From assembly GCF_023509525.1 (NCBI RefSeq), contig NZ_JAKNCJ010000006.1, positions 1-64,000 of the forward strand: 64,000 nt of DNA, in the 5' to 3' direction. Below the pieces are notes generated by a model. It saw only the letters and a list, made by a program, of their open reading frames with translations. It was not told where the DNA came from and made no database searches. How positions within the stretch are numbered: position 1 is the first letter of the stretch; the number at the start of each line of letters is the position of its first letter. This document shows, one piece after another, positions 15,085-23,745 of the stretch. The DNA is from Brachybacterium equifaecis (GTDB lineage Bacteria > Actinomycetota > Actinomycetes > Actinomycetales > Dermabacteraceae). Position numbers and translations under genes: made by a program.

Positions 15085-16037
15085 GCTGCGCCGCCTGCGA
15101 GCGCTCCCTGCTCCCCGTCGAGGAACTCGTCGATGATCCCGTAGGCCGTGCGCAGGGGCCTGGCGAATCGTGGCAGGGTGATGAAGCCGTGCAGGGCCCC
15201 CTCGATGCGCTCGATGCGCACGTCGTTGCCGGCGTCGGCGAGCGCGCGCCCGTAGGCCTCGCCCTCGTCGACCAGGAGGTCAAGCTCCGCGGTGATGATG
15301 AGAGTGCGCGGCTGGCTGCGCAGATCCTCCGCCATCAGCGGGGCGACCATGCGGTGGCGTCGGTGCTCGGGATCGGGGACGTACAGCTCGAAGTAGTCCT
15401 GGATCTCGGTGTTCGTGAGGCGGTAGTCCTCCCCGTGGCGTCGCACGGACTCGAAGGGCGAGGTCGCCGGATCGTGATCGAAGTGCGTCACCGGATACAG
15501 CATGATCTGGCGCTGCGGGATGGGCCGGCTGCTCTCGCGCAGCAGCAGGGAGACCGCCGCGGCGAGGTTGCCTCCGGCGGAGTCGCCCACCAGCACCACG
15601 CGCGCGGGATCGTCGATGCCGACGGCCCCGGGATCCTCGAGGAACAGCCGCGCGATCCGGTAGCAGTCCTCGAGGCCTGCGGGGAAGGGGTGCTCCGGGG
15701 CGAGCCGGTAGTCCACGGAGACGACGACGGCGCCGGTGAGATCGGCCATGGTCTGGCAGGCCGGGGTGTAGCTCTCGATGTCGCCGGTCACCCAGCCGCC
15801 GCCGTGGAAGAACACGAGCACGTCATCGCGGCGCTGCTCGCGGGGGGTGAAGACCCGCAGCGGCACCGGCGGCTTCCCGTCGGCCGGGAAGGAGGTGACA
15901 TCGAGCGCGCGGAACTTCGCCAGGGACCGCGGGGCGGCGAGGCCGCGCTGCAGCCTGCGCACCTTCTCGTAATCCTCGAGCATGTTGATGCGGGGCGCTG
16001 CGAACAGGCGCATCAGGGACTTCTGGAAGGGGTTCAC
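15081..16037 (-). CDS. alpha/beta hydrolase, hormone-sensitive-lipase family
   Basis: An esterase/lipase of 318 residues. The oxyanion motif HGGGW (about 88-92), nucleophile elbow GDSAGGN, the acid in AELDLLVDEG and the catalytic histidine in GALHGF form the HSL triad. The start is uncertain: GTG at 16037 (reading NPFQKSLMRLF after the initiator) is preferred, with ATG at 16013 possible. First gene of the esterase-acyltransferase-DUF6320 operon; a hydrolase paired with an acyltransferase suggests acyl-group exchange on one shared substrate. Confidence 0.85.
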   Translation of the reverse strand: MNPFQKSLMRLFAAPRINMLEDYEKVRRLQRGLAAPRSLAKFRALDVTSFPADGKPPVPLRVFTPREQRRDDVLVFFHGGGWVTGDIESYTPACQTMADLTGAVVVSVDYRLAPEHPFPAGLEDCYRIARLFLEDPGAVGIDDPARVVLVGDSAGGNLAAAVSLLLRESSRPIPQRQIMLYPVTHFDHDPATSPFESVRRHGEDYRLTNTEIQDYFELYVPDPEHRRHRMVAPLMAEDLRSQPRTLIITAELDLLVDEGEAYGRALADAGNDVRIERIEGALHGFITLPRFARPLRTAYGIIDEFLDGEQGALAGGAA

Positions 16038-16145
16038 CGGGAGGGCCGACGGGGCCGGTCGCGCATCATCCCTCCACAGTAGGGCCCCGTCCCATGACTG
16101 CAGGGCGCCGACACCTCCCCGGGACCCGGCAGTGCACAATATGCC

Positions 16146-18008
16146 GTGCACGAAATCCTCCTCGTCGTCTGCCTGACGCTCACCGTCCTCGCCGGAACCG
16201 CGCTCAGCGATCGCCTGCGCCTGCCGGCCCCGATGGTGCTGATCGCCCTCGGCGTCATCGGCTCCTTCCTCCCGTTCGTCCCGGAGATCGGTCTCTCCCC
16301 CGATTTCGTGCTGTTCGGCCTGCTGCCCCCGCTGCTCTACGCGACGGCCCTGCAGAACTCGATCATCGACATCCGCGCGAACCTCACGAACGTGGCGCTG
16401 CTCTCGATCGCGCTGGTGGTGGTGACCACGGTGACCGTCGGCGCGACGGTGCACCTGCTCATGCCCGACGTCCCCTGGCCCGTCGCCCTCGCCCTCGGCG
16501 CAGTCGTCGCGCCCCCGGATGCGGTCTCGGCGAGCGCCGTCGCGCGGCGCATCGGTCTTCCCCGCCAGATCGTGACGGTGCTGGAGGGCGAGTCGCTGCT
16601 GAACAATGCGACCGCCCTGGTCGCGCTGCGCGCCGCGATCGCCGCGACCGCCGGGTCGATCGCGATCGGCGAGATCGGGCTGGACTTCCTCATCGCCGCC
16701 GGCGGCGGGATCCTCGTGGGGCTCGTCGTCGCCGCGCTCGTGATGCAGGTGCGCCGCCGCGTGCACGATCCCCTGATCGACACCGGCATCTCCTTCGTGA
16801 TCCCCTTCGCCGCCTACCTGCTGGCGGAGGAGATCGAGGCCTCCGGCGTCATCGCCGTGGTCGTCGCGGGCCTCATCATCGGCCACAAGGCGCCGATCGT
16901 GCAGACCTCCGGATCGCGCATCACCGAGCGCATCACCTGGGCCTCCGTCGCCTTCCTGCTCGAGCACGCCGTGTTCCTCCTCATCGGCCTGCAGGTCTCG
17001 CGGATCGTGATGGGCGTGGACGGCACGCTGAGCTGGGGCTACGTGCTGGGCGTCTGCGCGGCGGTGCTGGCGGTCGTGATCGCCACGCGCATCGTGTGGG
17101 TGTGCCTGACCACCTGGCTGCAGAACCTCCGCACCCCCGCCGCGCAGCGCCCGCCGTGGTCGCATGCCCTGGTCACCTCGTGGGCCGGGATGCGCGGCGT
17201 CGTCACGATCGCGGCCGTGTTCGTGATCCCCGCGACCGTCCCCCACCACGACGTGCTCGTCCTGGCCTCCCTCGCGGTCGTGCTCGGCACCCTGTATCTC
17301 CAGGGTCTGACCCTGCCGTGGCTCACGCGCGTCCTGCACGTGCAGCCGAACGACCCGGCCGTCGACGCCCTCGCCCGCGCGACGCTCCTGCAGCAGGCGA
17401 GCGAGGCCGGATTCACCGAGCTCGAGAGCATCGAGGCGGGAGAGCTCGCCGGCGGCAGCGACCCCCACGAGGTCTGCGCCAGGATCCGCGAGCGCGTGGA
17501 CCACCGCACGTTCGCGGCCTGGGAGCGGCTCTCGACCACAGCCGGTCAGGAGACGCCGAGCGAGGCGTACACCCGCATCCGCTCGCGGATGCTCACCGCA
17601 GAGCGGGCGCGCGTGCTCGAGATCCGCAGCCAGGGCAAGGTCCCCTCGCAGGTGGTGCGGGAGGTGCTCGGCATGCTCGATCTGGAGGAGTCGATGCTCG
17701 ACTCCGGCAGCGAGGCGCGCGAGGCGATCGTCGCCACCGGCACCGGCGAGGGCGGCTACTGCGAGGAGCTCGCGCAGTGCCCCTCGGTCGCGGTCGCGGA
17801 GGATCCCGTGTGCCGCCGCTGCGAGGCCGAGGGAACGCACCCGGTCGCCCTGCGCCAGTGCCTGGAGTGCGGAGAGATCGGCTGCTGCGACTCCTCCCCC
17901 GGCCAGCACGCCACCGACCACTTCCATCGCACCGGGCACCCCGTCATGCAGTCCGCCGAACAGGGCGAGAGCTGGCGCTGGTGCTACGTGCACAGCCTGA
18001 CCGCTTGA
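16146..18008 (+). CDS. cation/proton antiporter (CPA1) with C-terminal UBP zinc finger
   Basis: 620 residues, GTG start. Residues 1 to about 400 are an Na+/H+-exchanger membrane domain (AVVAPPDAVSASAVARR with the ion-binding acidic motif, and GESLLNNATALVALR). About 400-540 is a soluble helical region. About 540-620 is a cysteine/histidine-rich UBP-type zinc finger (CRRCEAEGTHPVALRQCLEC, then CCDSSPGQHATDHFHRTGHP). UBP fingers bind ubiquitin tails in eukaryotes; their bacterial role is unknown. The thioredoxin-reductase-like gene follows 22 bases later, suggesting one functional unit. Confidence 0.88.
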   Translation: MHEILLVVCLTLTVLAGTALSDRLRLPAPMVLIALGVIGSFLPFVPEIGLSPDFVLFGLLPPLLYATALQNSIIDIRANLTNVALLSIALVVVTTVTVGATVHLLMPDVPWPVALALGAVVAPPDAVSASAVARRIGLPRQIVTVLEGESLLNNATALVALRAAIAATAGSIAIGEIGLDFLIAAGGGILVGLVVAALVMQVRRRVHDPLIDTGISFVIPFAAYLLAEEIEASGVIAVVVAGLIIGHKAPIVQTSGSRITERITWASVAFLLEHAVFLLIGLQVSRIVMGVDGTLSWGYVLGVCAAVLAVVIATRIVWVCLTTWLQNLRTPAAQRPPWSHALVTSWAGMRGVVTIAAVFVIPATVPHHDVLVLASLAVVLGTLYLQGLTLPWLTRVLHVQPNDPAVDALARATLLQQASEAGFTELESIEAGELAGGSDPHEVCARIRERVDHRTFAAWERLSTTAGQETPSEAYTRIRSRMLTAERARVLEIRSQGKVPSQVVREVLGMLDLEESMLDSGSEAREAIVATGTGEGGYCEELAQCPSVAVAEDPVCRRCEAEGTHPVALRQCLECGEIGCCDSSPGQHATDHFHRTGHPVMQSAEQGESWRWCYVHSLTA

Positions 18009-18030
18009 GAGCCTGAGAGCCGAGGACCCC

Positions 18031-19764
18031 ATGACCGCACCGCAGCTCCCGCCCGTCGCCGCGCTCGCCGAGCGCAGCGAGCACCTCGTCGATCCCGGCG
18101 CCCCCGCGATCCTCTGCCTCACCGCCGAGAACGCCGACGTCCTGCGCGCGCAGTTCTCCCGCTACGCGGCCGAGTACGCACTCCATATCGAGACGAGCCC
18201 GCAGTCCGTGGTGGACTGCCTGGAGGCGCTCGAGGCCGCCGGCGCGCCCATCGCCCTGTTCGTGCTGGACACGAGCATCGGATTCGAGGAGCTCGGCTCC
18301 GCGCTGCCGATGTTCCGCCGTCTCGTGCCGACGGCGAACCGGCTGGCCGTGACGCCCTGGGGCCTGTTCATGGAGCACCTCGAGACGTTCCGGCACAAGG
18401 TCGCCAAGGGCGCGTTCGACGCGCACCTGATGATGCCGCGCGGGATCCGCGACGAGGAGTTCCACTCCGCTGTCGTGGAGCTCCTCAACGACTGGGGCTC
18501 GACCGTCGCCGCCCCGCTCGTGGAGACGGTGCGCATCGTCGCGCCGACGGAGGACGCGGCCGTGCGGCGCCTGCGGGACTTCCTCTTCCGCACCGGCTCC
18601 CCGCACCGCTTCTACACCCCCGACTCCCCGATCGGCCAGGAGGTGATCGCGTCCTACGAGGGCGAGACCGGTCTCTTCCCCCTCGTGCGTCTCGCGGATC
18701 TCCCCGCGCAGCACTGCCCCGATGCCCGCACGCTCGCCCGGGCCGTCTACGGGCGGCCCGACCTCCAGGCTCTCGCCGACGTCACCGAGGTGCTCGACGT
18801 GATCGTGGTGGGCGCAGGCCCTGCGGGTCTCGCCGCGTGCGTGTACGCGGCGAGCGAAGGCCTCAGCACCCTCGCGCTGGAGGCCGAGGTGATCGGCGGG
18901 CAGGCGGGGACGAGCTCCATGATCCGCAACTACCTCGGCTTCCCCCGAGGGATCTCGGGAATGCGCCTGACCACGCGCGCCCGCACGCAGGCGGTGCGCT
19001 TCGGCACTCGCTTCTTCACCGGCTGGCCGGTCGAGGAGCTCGTCCCGGGGGCGGACGGCGCGCCGCATCAGGTGCGCACCGAGGCCGGCACCCTCCTGGC
19101 CCGCACCGTCGTCATCGCCACGGGCGTCGCCTATCGGCGCCTCGGCGTCGATGCGCTCGAGGAGCTCGTCGGCCACGGGGTGCACTACGGCGCCGCGATG
19201 AGCTCGGCCCCCGAGGTCGAGGGGCGGGACGTGATCGTCGTCGGCGGAGGGAACAGCGCCGGGCAGGCGGCGATCCACCTCGCCCGCTTCGCGAGCTCCG
19301 TGACCCTCGTGGTGCGACGGGAGGATCTGCGCACGAGCATGTCGGCCTACCTCATCACCGAGCTCGAGGCGAACCCCCGGATCACCGTGCGCGGCTGCAC
19401 GCGAGTGGTCGACGGCGGCGCGAGCGAGGGCGAGCTCGAATGGGTGGATCTCGAGGACATCGCCACCGGCGAGCGCGAGCGCCGACGCGTCGGCGGGCTG
19501 TACCTGCTGCTGGGCGCGGAGCCGCACTGCGACTGGCTTCCGGACGCCGTGTGCCGCGACGATCGCGGCTTCGTGCTCACGGGGCGGGATGTTCCGCCGG
19601 AGCACTGGAGCGGGGAGGTGCCGCCGGCGGATCTGGAGACGGCGGTCCCCGGCGTGTACTGCGCAGGGGACGTCCGCTCCGGGTCGATGAAGCGCGTCGC
19701 CTCCGCGACCGGGGAGGGCGCCGCCGTCGTCTCGCTCGTGCACGAGCACCTCGCGGCGCTCTGA
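18031..19764 (+). CDS. receiver-like/thioredoxin-reductase-like flavoprotein lacking the CxxC
   Basis: 577 residues. An N-terminal response-regulator-like domain (about 25-160), a thioredoxin-like segment (about 165-250, no cysteine pair) and a TrxR-type flavoprotein domain: FAD motif GAGPAG at 261-266, GGQAGTSSMIRNYLGFP, NAD(P) motif GGGNSA at 405-410. Where thioredoxin reductase has CATC the sequence is GVHYGAAMSS (383-392), so disulfide exchange is impossible. It follows the antiporter-UBP gene by 22 bases and may sense flavin or NADPH redox state. A related family with cyclic-nucleotide-binding N-termini is known. Confidence 0.82.
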   Translation: MTAPQLPPVAALAERSEHLVDPGAPAILCLTAENADVLRAQFSRYAAEYALHIETSPQSVVDCLEALEAAGAPIALFVLDTSIGFEELGSALPMFRRLVPTANRLAVTPWGLFMEHLETFRHKVAKGAFDAHLMMPRGIRDEEFHSAVVELLNDWGSTVAAPLVETVRIVAPTEDAAVRRLRDFLFRTGSPHRFYTPDSPIGQEVIASYEGETGLFPLVRLADLPAQHCPDARTLARAVYGRPDLQALADVTEVLDVIVVGAGPAGLAACVYAASEGLSTLALEAEVIGGQAGTSSMIRNYLGFPRGISGMRLTTRARTQAVRFGTRFFTGWPVEELVPGADGAPHQVRTEAGTLLARTVVIATGVAYRRLGVDALEELVGHGVHYGAAMSSAPEVEGRDVIVVGGGNSAGQAAIHLARFASSVTLVVRREDLRTSMSAYLITELEANPRITVRGCTRVVDGGASEGELEWVDLEDIATGERERRRVGGLYLLLGAEPHCDWLPDAVCRDDRGFVLTGRDVPPEHWSGEVPPADLETAVPGVYCAGDVRSGSMKRVASATGEGAAVVSLVHEHLAAL

Positions 19765-19818
19765 GAGCGCCGCGGGGACCGGGGGCGCGCCCTCTGCTCG
19801 CGCTGCAGGAACGGGGTC

Positions 19819-20538
19819 TCAGGAGTCGCGCGTCCGCCGCAGGCGGCGGTACCCCCAGATCGTCATGGCGATCACGCAGGCCCACGAGAGGCCCACGACG
19901 ATCGCGATCCCCCACCCAGGGTCGGCGAGGAGATGCCCGATCGCGACCAGCGACACCTGGCCCGGGATGCATGCGGCGAGCGAGGCGAGCAGATACTCGC
20001 GCTGAGGCACCCCGAAGGCTCCCGCCCCGTAGTTCACCGGCCAGTACGGCAGCCCGGGGACGACACGGGCGGTGAAGACGGCTGCGGGACCGCCGTCCTC
20101 GAGCCGCTCCTCGACACGGCGCCCGCGACCGCCCAGCAGGCGCATGATGGGCTCCCGGCCGGCCGCGCGCGCGATCCAGTACGCGCCCCAGCAGCCGATC
20201 ATCACTCCGACGATCGAGAGGAGGCTGCCCTCGAGGACGCCGAACAGCACACCGCCCACCAGCGCCATCACGGAGACGGGGATCGGCGTCAGGGCGACTG
20301 CGGCGTACAGGGCGATGAACACCGGCCCCGCCGCCCAGCCGAAGCCCTCGATCCGCTCCCGCAGCTCGGGCAGATCCGGCAGGCGCACGGTCAGCGCGAG
20401 CCACGCCATCACTGCGATCACGACGACCAGCAGGAGGGTCCGCGCTCCCGAGCCGCGGCTCTTCCCTTCGCGTGCAGAGCCGCTGCGCTCGCCTGCAGAG
20501 AAGACCTCATCCCGCACAGAGCCGCTGCGCTCGCTCAC
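19819..20538 (-). CDS. VTT-domain (DedA/TVP38) membrane protein
   Basis: 239 residues with five or six hydrophobic segments. The VTT core is seen in IPVSVMALVGGVLFG, then FTARVVPGLPYWPVNYGAGAFGV and YLLASLAACIPGQV, the [FY]xR-type motif and re-entrant loop of the family. DedA-type proteins act as lipid flippases or proton-linked transporters. The GTG start shares GTGA with the CDF stop. The N-terminal 30 residues are charged and repetitive (SERSGS, GERSGS). Confidence 0.85.
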   Translation of the reverse strand: MSERSGSVRDEVFSAGERSGSAREGKSRGSGARTLLLVVVIAVMAWLALTVRLPDLPELRERIEGFGWAAGPVFIALYAAVALTPIPVSVMALVGGVLFGVLEGSLLSIVGVMIGCWGAYWIARAAGREPIMRLLGGRGRRVEERLEDGGPAAVFTARVVPGLPYWPVNYGAGAFGVPQREYLLASLAACIPGQVSLVAIGHLLADPGWGIAIVVGLSWACVIAMTIWGYRRLRRTRDS

Positions 20539-21593
20539 GCAGTCCCGCCGACCTGCGCGGCGGGGATCTCCGTCACGGGCGCGACGACGATGTCGTGCAG
20601 CTTCCAGTCGATGTCGCGGATGCGCTCGCGGAGGTCCTCGCAGAGCCGGGCCAGCTCCGCGGGCGTCCCTTCGGCGGGCACGACGAACAGCTCGACGTGG
20701 AAGACGTGCCCCTCGTCGCGCACCCGTGCGGCCGCCTCGCGCACCCACGCCTCCCGCTCTGCGACGCTGACCACCTCGCGGGTCAGCGGGTGGGAAGCGG
20801 AGTCGTCGTAGGTGCGCGCGCGGGCGTCGGCGAGCCCGCGCACCGCTCCCCGCAGGTTCTTCACGCCGTCGTGGATGATCGAGGCGGAGATGAGCAGGGC
20901 GCAGACCGCGTCGGCCCACCACCAGCCGATCCCGATGCCGAGCACCCCGACGATCGTCGCGAGCGCCGACTGCCAGTCGGCCTTGTTCATGTCGGCGTCG
21001 GCATAGAGCACCTTGTCGTGCAGCGGCTCCGCGAGCTTCGCCTTCTTCCGCCCGAGGATCACCGGCCCGATGGTCGTCAGCGCCATCACGAGGATCATCA
21101 GCCATCCCGTCCACATGGCGTGACCGGCGATGACGGTGATCCCGACGGGAGCGCGCTCGCGCGAGAGGAGGGTGGTGGCGGAGTCGATGACGAGGAAGGC
21201 TCCCATGCCGAGCAGTGCGACGGAGGCGACCATGTGGGCCATGCCGATGGAGCGGTGGTGGCCGTACGGATGCTCGGGAGTGGGCCGGCGGCGGATGCGC
21301 CGGGCCGCGATGAGGAACGCGAGCGGCGGCAGCAGCGAGAGGGAGTCCTCCATCCAGGCGGCCTTCATCGACTGCGACTGGCCCGCGAGTGCGCCGACGA
21401 GCAGCACGCCCAGCGCGACCGCGGCCAAGGTCCACCGCTCCAGGCGGATGGCGCGCCGCAGAAGCTCCTGCTGCGCGGCAGGCAGTGCGTCCTGGCCGGA
21501 GCCGTCCGCCGCGCCGCGCGTGCGCGCCCCGGAGGACCCGGAGGACCCGGAGGAGGGGAGCTCCCGCTCTGCTCCGGTGCTCGCTTCTCTCAC
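20535..21593 (-). CDS. cation diffusion facilitator family transporter
   Basis: 352 residues, GTG start in GTGA overlap with the preceding lipoprotein gene. The CDF transmembrane domain shows MKAAWMEDSLSLLPPLAFL, HPYGHHRSIGMAHM, and YADADMNKADWQSALAT with the second acidic metal site; a cytoplasmic C-terminal domain of about 100 residues follows. It would export divalent metals (Zn, Mn, Fe or Co) against protons. An asparagine/aspartate pattern in place of the common HxxxD in the second motif makes the metal hard to predict. Confidence 0.87.
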   Translation of the reverse strand: MREASTGAERELPSSGSSGSSGARTRGAADGSGQDALPAAQQELLRRAIRLERWTLAAVALGVLLVGALAGQSQSMKAAWMEDSLSLLPPLAFLIAARRIRRRPTPEHPYGHHRSIGMAHMVASVALLGMGAFLVIDSATTLLSRERAPVGITVIAGHAMWTGWLMILVMALTTIGPVILGRKKAKLAEPLHDKVLYADADMNKADWQSALATIVGVLGIGIGWWWADAVCALLISASIIHDGVKNLRGAVRGLADARARTYDDSASHPLTREVVSVAEREAWVREAAARVRDEGHVFHVELFVVPAEGTPAELARLCEDLRERIRDIDWKLHDIVVAPVTEIPAAQVGGTA

Positions 21594-22069
21594 AGCTCCC
21601 CGCTCCTGCTCGCGAGATGCGTCTCCACGGAGACGAGCAGGGCGTTCTCGCCGGAGCGCACGCCGAGGACGTGCTCGATCTCCTCGCCGTCCGGACCGGG
21701 CGCGACCGCATAGGGCCTCGTCAGGGCGATATCGCCCTCGAGGGACGAGTCCGCGGCGAGACCGCCGATCAGGAGGTCCAGGTCGCCCGCGCGCATCTGC
21801 CGCGCGAGCTCGCCCTCGCCGCCGGGCACCCACTCGACCTGCGCGTCGATGCTGCGGGCATACTCCTGGACCAGATCGACCTCCTCCCCTGAGACCGAGC
21901 CGTCATCGTGGATCTCGGTGCTCGGGGGGTTCTCGGCGATGCCGACGACTAGAGTCCCGCCGCTCGCGCGCTCGAGGGCGCCGTCGGCATCGCGGGGCAG
22001 GCCGCAGCCGGAGGCGAGGAGGGCGAGCAGCAGCGCGAGCGCAGCGCCGCGGGCGGGGGCAGAGGGCAT
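21590..22069 (-). CDS. short substrate-binding lipoprotein (SBP family 3, one lobe)
   Basis: 159 residues. Signal peptide and lipobox (ALLASGC, cysteine about residue 22), then LVVGIAENPPST and LDLLIGGLAADS...IALTRPYAV, the first-lobe motifs of amino-acid-type family 3 binding proteins. Usual length is near 250; the second lobe is absent and no permease or ATPase is adjacent. Instead it heads an operon with a CDF transporter and a VTT protein, linked by GTGA overlaps. It may be a binding module for the CDF protein or a decayed SBP; the former is speculation. Confidence 0.75.
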   Translation of the reverse strand: MPSAPARGAALALLLALLASGCGLPRDADGALERASGGTLVVGIAENPPSTEIHDDGSVSGEEVDLVQEYARSIDAQVEWVPGGEGELARQMRAGDLDLLIGGLAADSSLEGDIALTRPYAVAPGPDGEEIEHVLGVRSGENALLVSVETHLASRSGEL

Positions 22070-22159
22070 GGGGCACCGTTCCGGATCGGGGATCTCCAGG
22101 CTACTCGCGCCGGGGCACAATGGCCTGCGTCCCCCTCCCCCGACGCCCCGGAGCCCCGC

Positions 22160-22750
22160 ATGCATCAGATGCTCACCGACCTCTTCTCGATGGACATGTC
22201 GGTCTGGGAGAAGATCGCCCGCACCATCGGCGTCTACGCCGCGCTGCTGGTGCTGATCCGCATCTTCGGCAAGAAGCTCATGGCCCAGATGAACAGCCTC
22301 GACCTCGTGGTGGTCCTGCTGCTGAGCAACGTGGTGCAGAACGCGATCATCGGGGATGACAACACGCTGGTGGGAGGGATCATCGGCGCGCTCGTGCTGG
22401 TGGTCGTGAACTGGCTGCTGGATCTCACCGCCTCTCGCGTCCCTGCTCTCGAGCGGCTCCTCTCGGGCACGCCCACCGCGGTGATCACCGACGGCCGCGT
22501 CGACGCGCGCGCCCTCGCGCGGCTCTCGATCACCTCCGAGGAGCTCGCAGGCGTCATCCAGCAGCAGGGGGCCGACGACGTCTCCGAGGTGCGGCGCGCC
22601 GCGATCCTCCCCGGCGGATCGATCGTGATGGAGCTCGATGAGGCCGCGCAGAACCTCTCGCGCGCCGAGTTCGCCGACGCCCTCGCGGAGCTGCGGGCGC
22701 ATCTCGATGCGCGGCTCGACGCGATCGGTCCCCAGCGCGAGGAGCGCTGA
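22160..22750 (+). CDS. DUF421 (YetF-like) membrane protein
   Basis: 196 residues: two or three N-terminal transmembrane segments (KIARTIGVYAALLVLIRIFG, then LDLVVVLLLSNVVQNAIIGD) followed by a small alpha/beta cytosolic domain with the family motif GDDNTLVGG and TPTAVITDGRVDARAL. Relatives such as YetF and YdfS are of unclear function, linked to stress and germination in Bacillus. Monocistronic, ending before a perfect hairpin. Confidence 0.9.
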   Translation: MHQMLTDLFSMDMSVWEKIARTIGVYAALLVLIRIFGKKLMAQMNSLDLVVVLLLSNVVQNAIIGDDNTLVGGIIGALVLVVVNWLLDLTASRVPALERLLSGTPTAVITDGRVDARALARLSITSEELAGVIQQQGADDVSEVRRAAILPGGSIVMELDEAAQNLSRAEFADALAELRAHLDARLDAIGPQREER

Positions 22751-22763
22751 GGGCCGATCGATC

Positions 22764-22783
22764 CGGCGCTGAGCTCAGCGCCG
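22764..22783. terminator. bidirectional hairpin between convergent genes
   Basis: A perfect 20-bp palindrome, CGGCGCTGAGCTCAGCGCCG, lies between the DUF421 stop (22750) and the SDR stop (22792). It has no T-run. Confidence 0.6.
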
Positions 22784-22791
22784 CGGGCCTG

Positions 22792-23577
22792 TCACTCGCC
22801 CGAGGGCTCCTCCGCCTGGGCGAGGAAGTCGTCGGCCCCGCCGACGAGCTCCACGTGGCCGGTGGGGACGTCGGCCGTGGCCATCTTCGCGACCTCCGCG
22901 GCGAACTCCGCGACCGAGTACAGCTTGCCGGCGGCCTCGCGGCGCGCCTCCAGCGCCCCGGGCTGGGCGCGGTTCAGCAGGGTCGCGGTGACCGTGCCCT
23001 CGATCATGTCGCCGGAGACGACCACGAACGAGATCCCCTTCTCGGTGAGCGCGGGGATCTGCTCCACGAGGGCGTCCTCGCCCGCGCGCTTGGAGCGGGC
23101 GACCTGCTCGTACTGCGGCATGGTCTCGACCTCGCGTATGAAGTGCGCCTGGTGGCTCGTGACGAAGACGACCCGGCCGCCCTCGCGCATGAGATCGGTG
23201 CCGGCGCGCAGGGCGTCGAGCTGCGCGTCGCGGTTCAGCCGCATCGCGTAGTCCTCGCCGAGATCCGACTCCATCCCGCCGGAGGCGTTCAGGACGAGCA
23301 CATCGATGCCGCCGAAGGCATCGACCGCGGCCTGCATCATCTCGCGCACGGACGCGGGATCGGTGAGGTCGGCGCCGACGGCGATCGCGCGGCCGCCCGC
23401 CTCCTCGATCTCCTTCACGACCTTGTTCGCCCGCGGCGCCTTCTGGCGGTAGTTCACCAGCACGTTCGCACCCTGCGCCGCGAGGAGCTTCACGGTGTCG
23501 GCGCCGACTCCGCGCGAGGAGCCGGTGACGACTGCGTTCTTCCCGGCGAGAGGCTGATCAGGGGTGGAGTCGGTCAT
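22792..23577 (-). CDS. short-chain dehydrogenase/reductase
   Basis: 261 residues. Rossmann motif TGSSRGVGADTV (about 18-29), NASGGM (NAG-type), and YEQVARSKRAGEDAL at the catalytic position: tyrosine and lysine are separated by six residues rather than the usual three. It retains SDR length and fold. Good ribosome site (AAGGAGAA) before the ATG. Monocistronic; substrate unknown. Confidence 0.85.
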   Translation of the reverse strand: MTDSTPDQPLAGKNAVVTGSSRGVGADTVKLLAAQGANVLVNYRQKAPRANKVVKEIEEAGGRAIAVGADLTDPASVREMMQAAVDAFGGIDVLVLNASGGMESDLGEDYAMRLNRDAQLDALRAGTDLMREGGRVVFVTSHQAHFIREVETMPQYEQVARSKRAGEDALVEQIPALTEKGISFVVVSGDMIEGTVTATLLNRAQPGALEARREAAGKLYSVAEFAAEVAKMATADVPTGHVELVGGADDFLAQAEEPSGE

Positions 23578-23745
23578 GGTTCTCCTTCGATGCGGTGCGT
23601 GGTCGATGCGTGTCGGCGGTGCGGGGCACGGGCCGAAGCGGGGCGCGGCGCCGATGCGCCGGGTTCGGACCGAGCGTACTCGGCAGGTGCCCTGCGAGCA
23701 GGTCCCGACACAGTCCGTCGCGGACTGCCGCCGCGACCGGGGCGA

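Noticed and set aside
15081-18122. A 1013-codon minus-strand open frame through the antiporter gene
   Set aside because: Only its last 318 residues are a real hydrolase; the rest is low-complexity antisense of the antiporter, whose motifs are clear on the plus strand.
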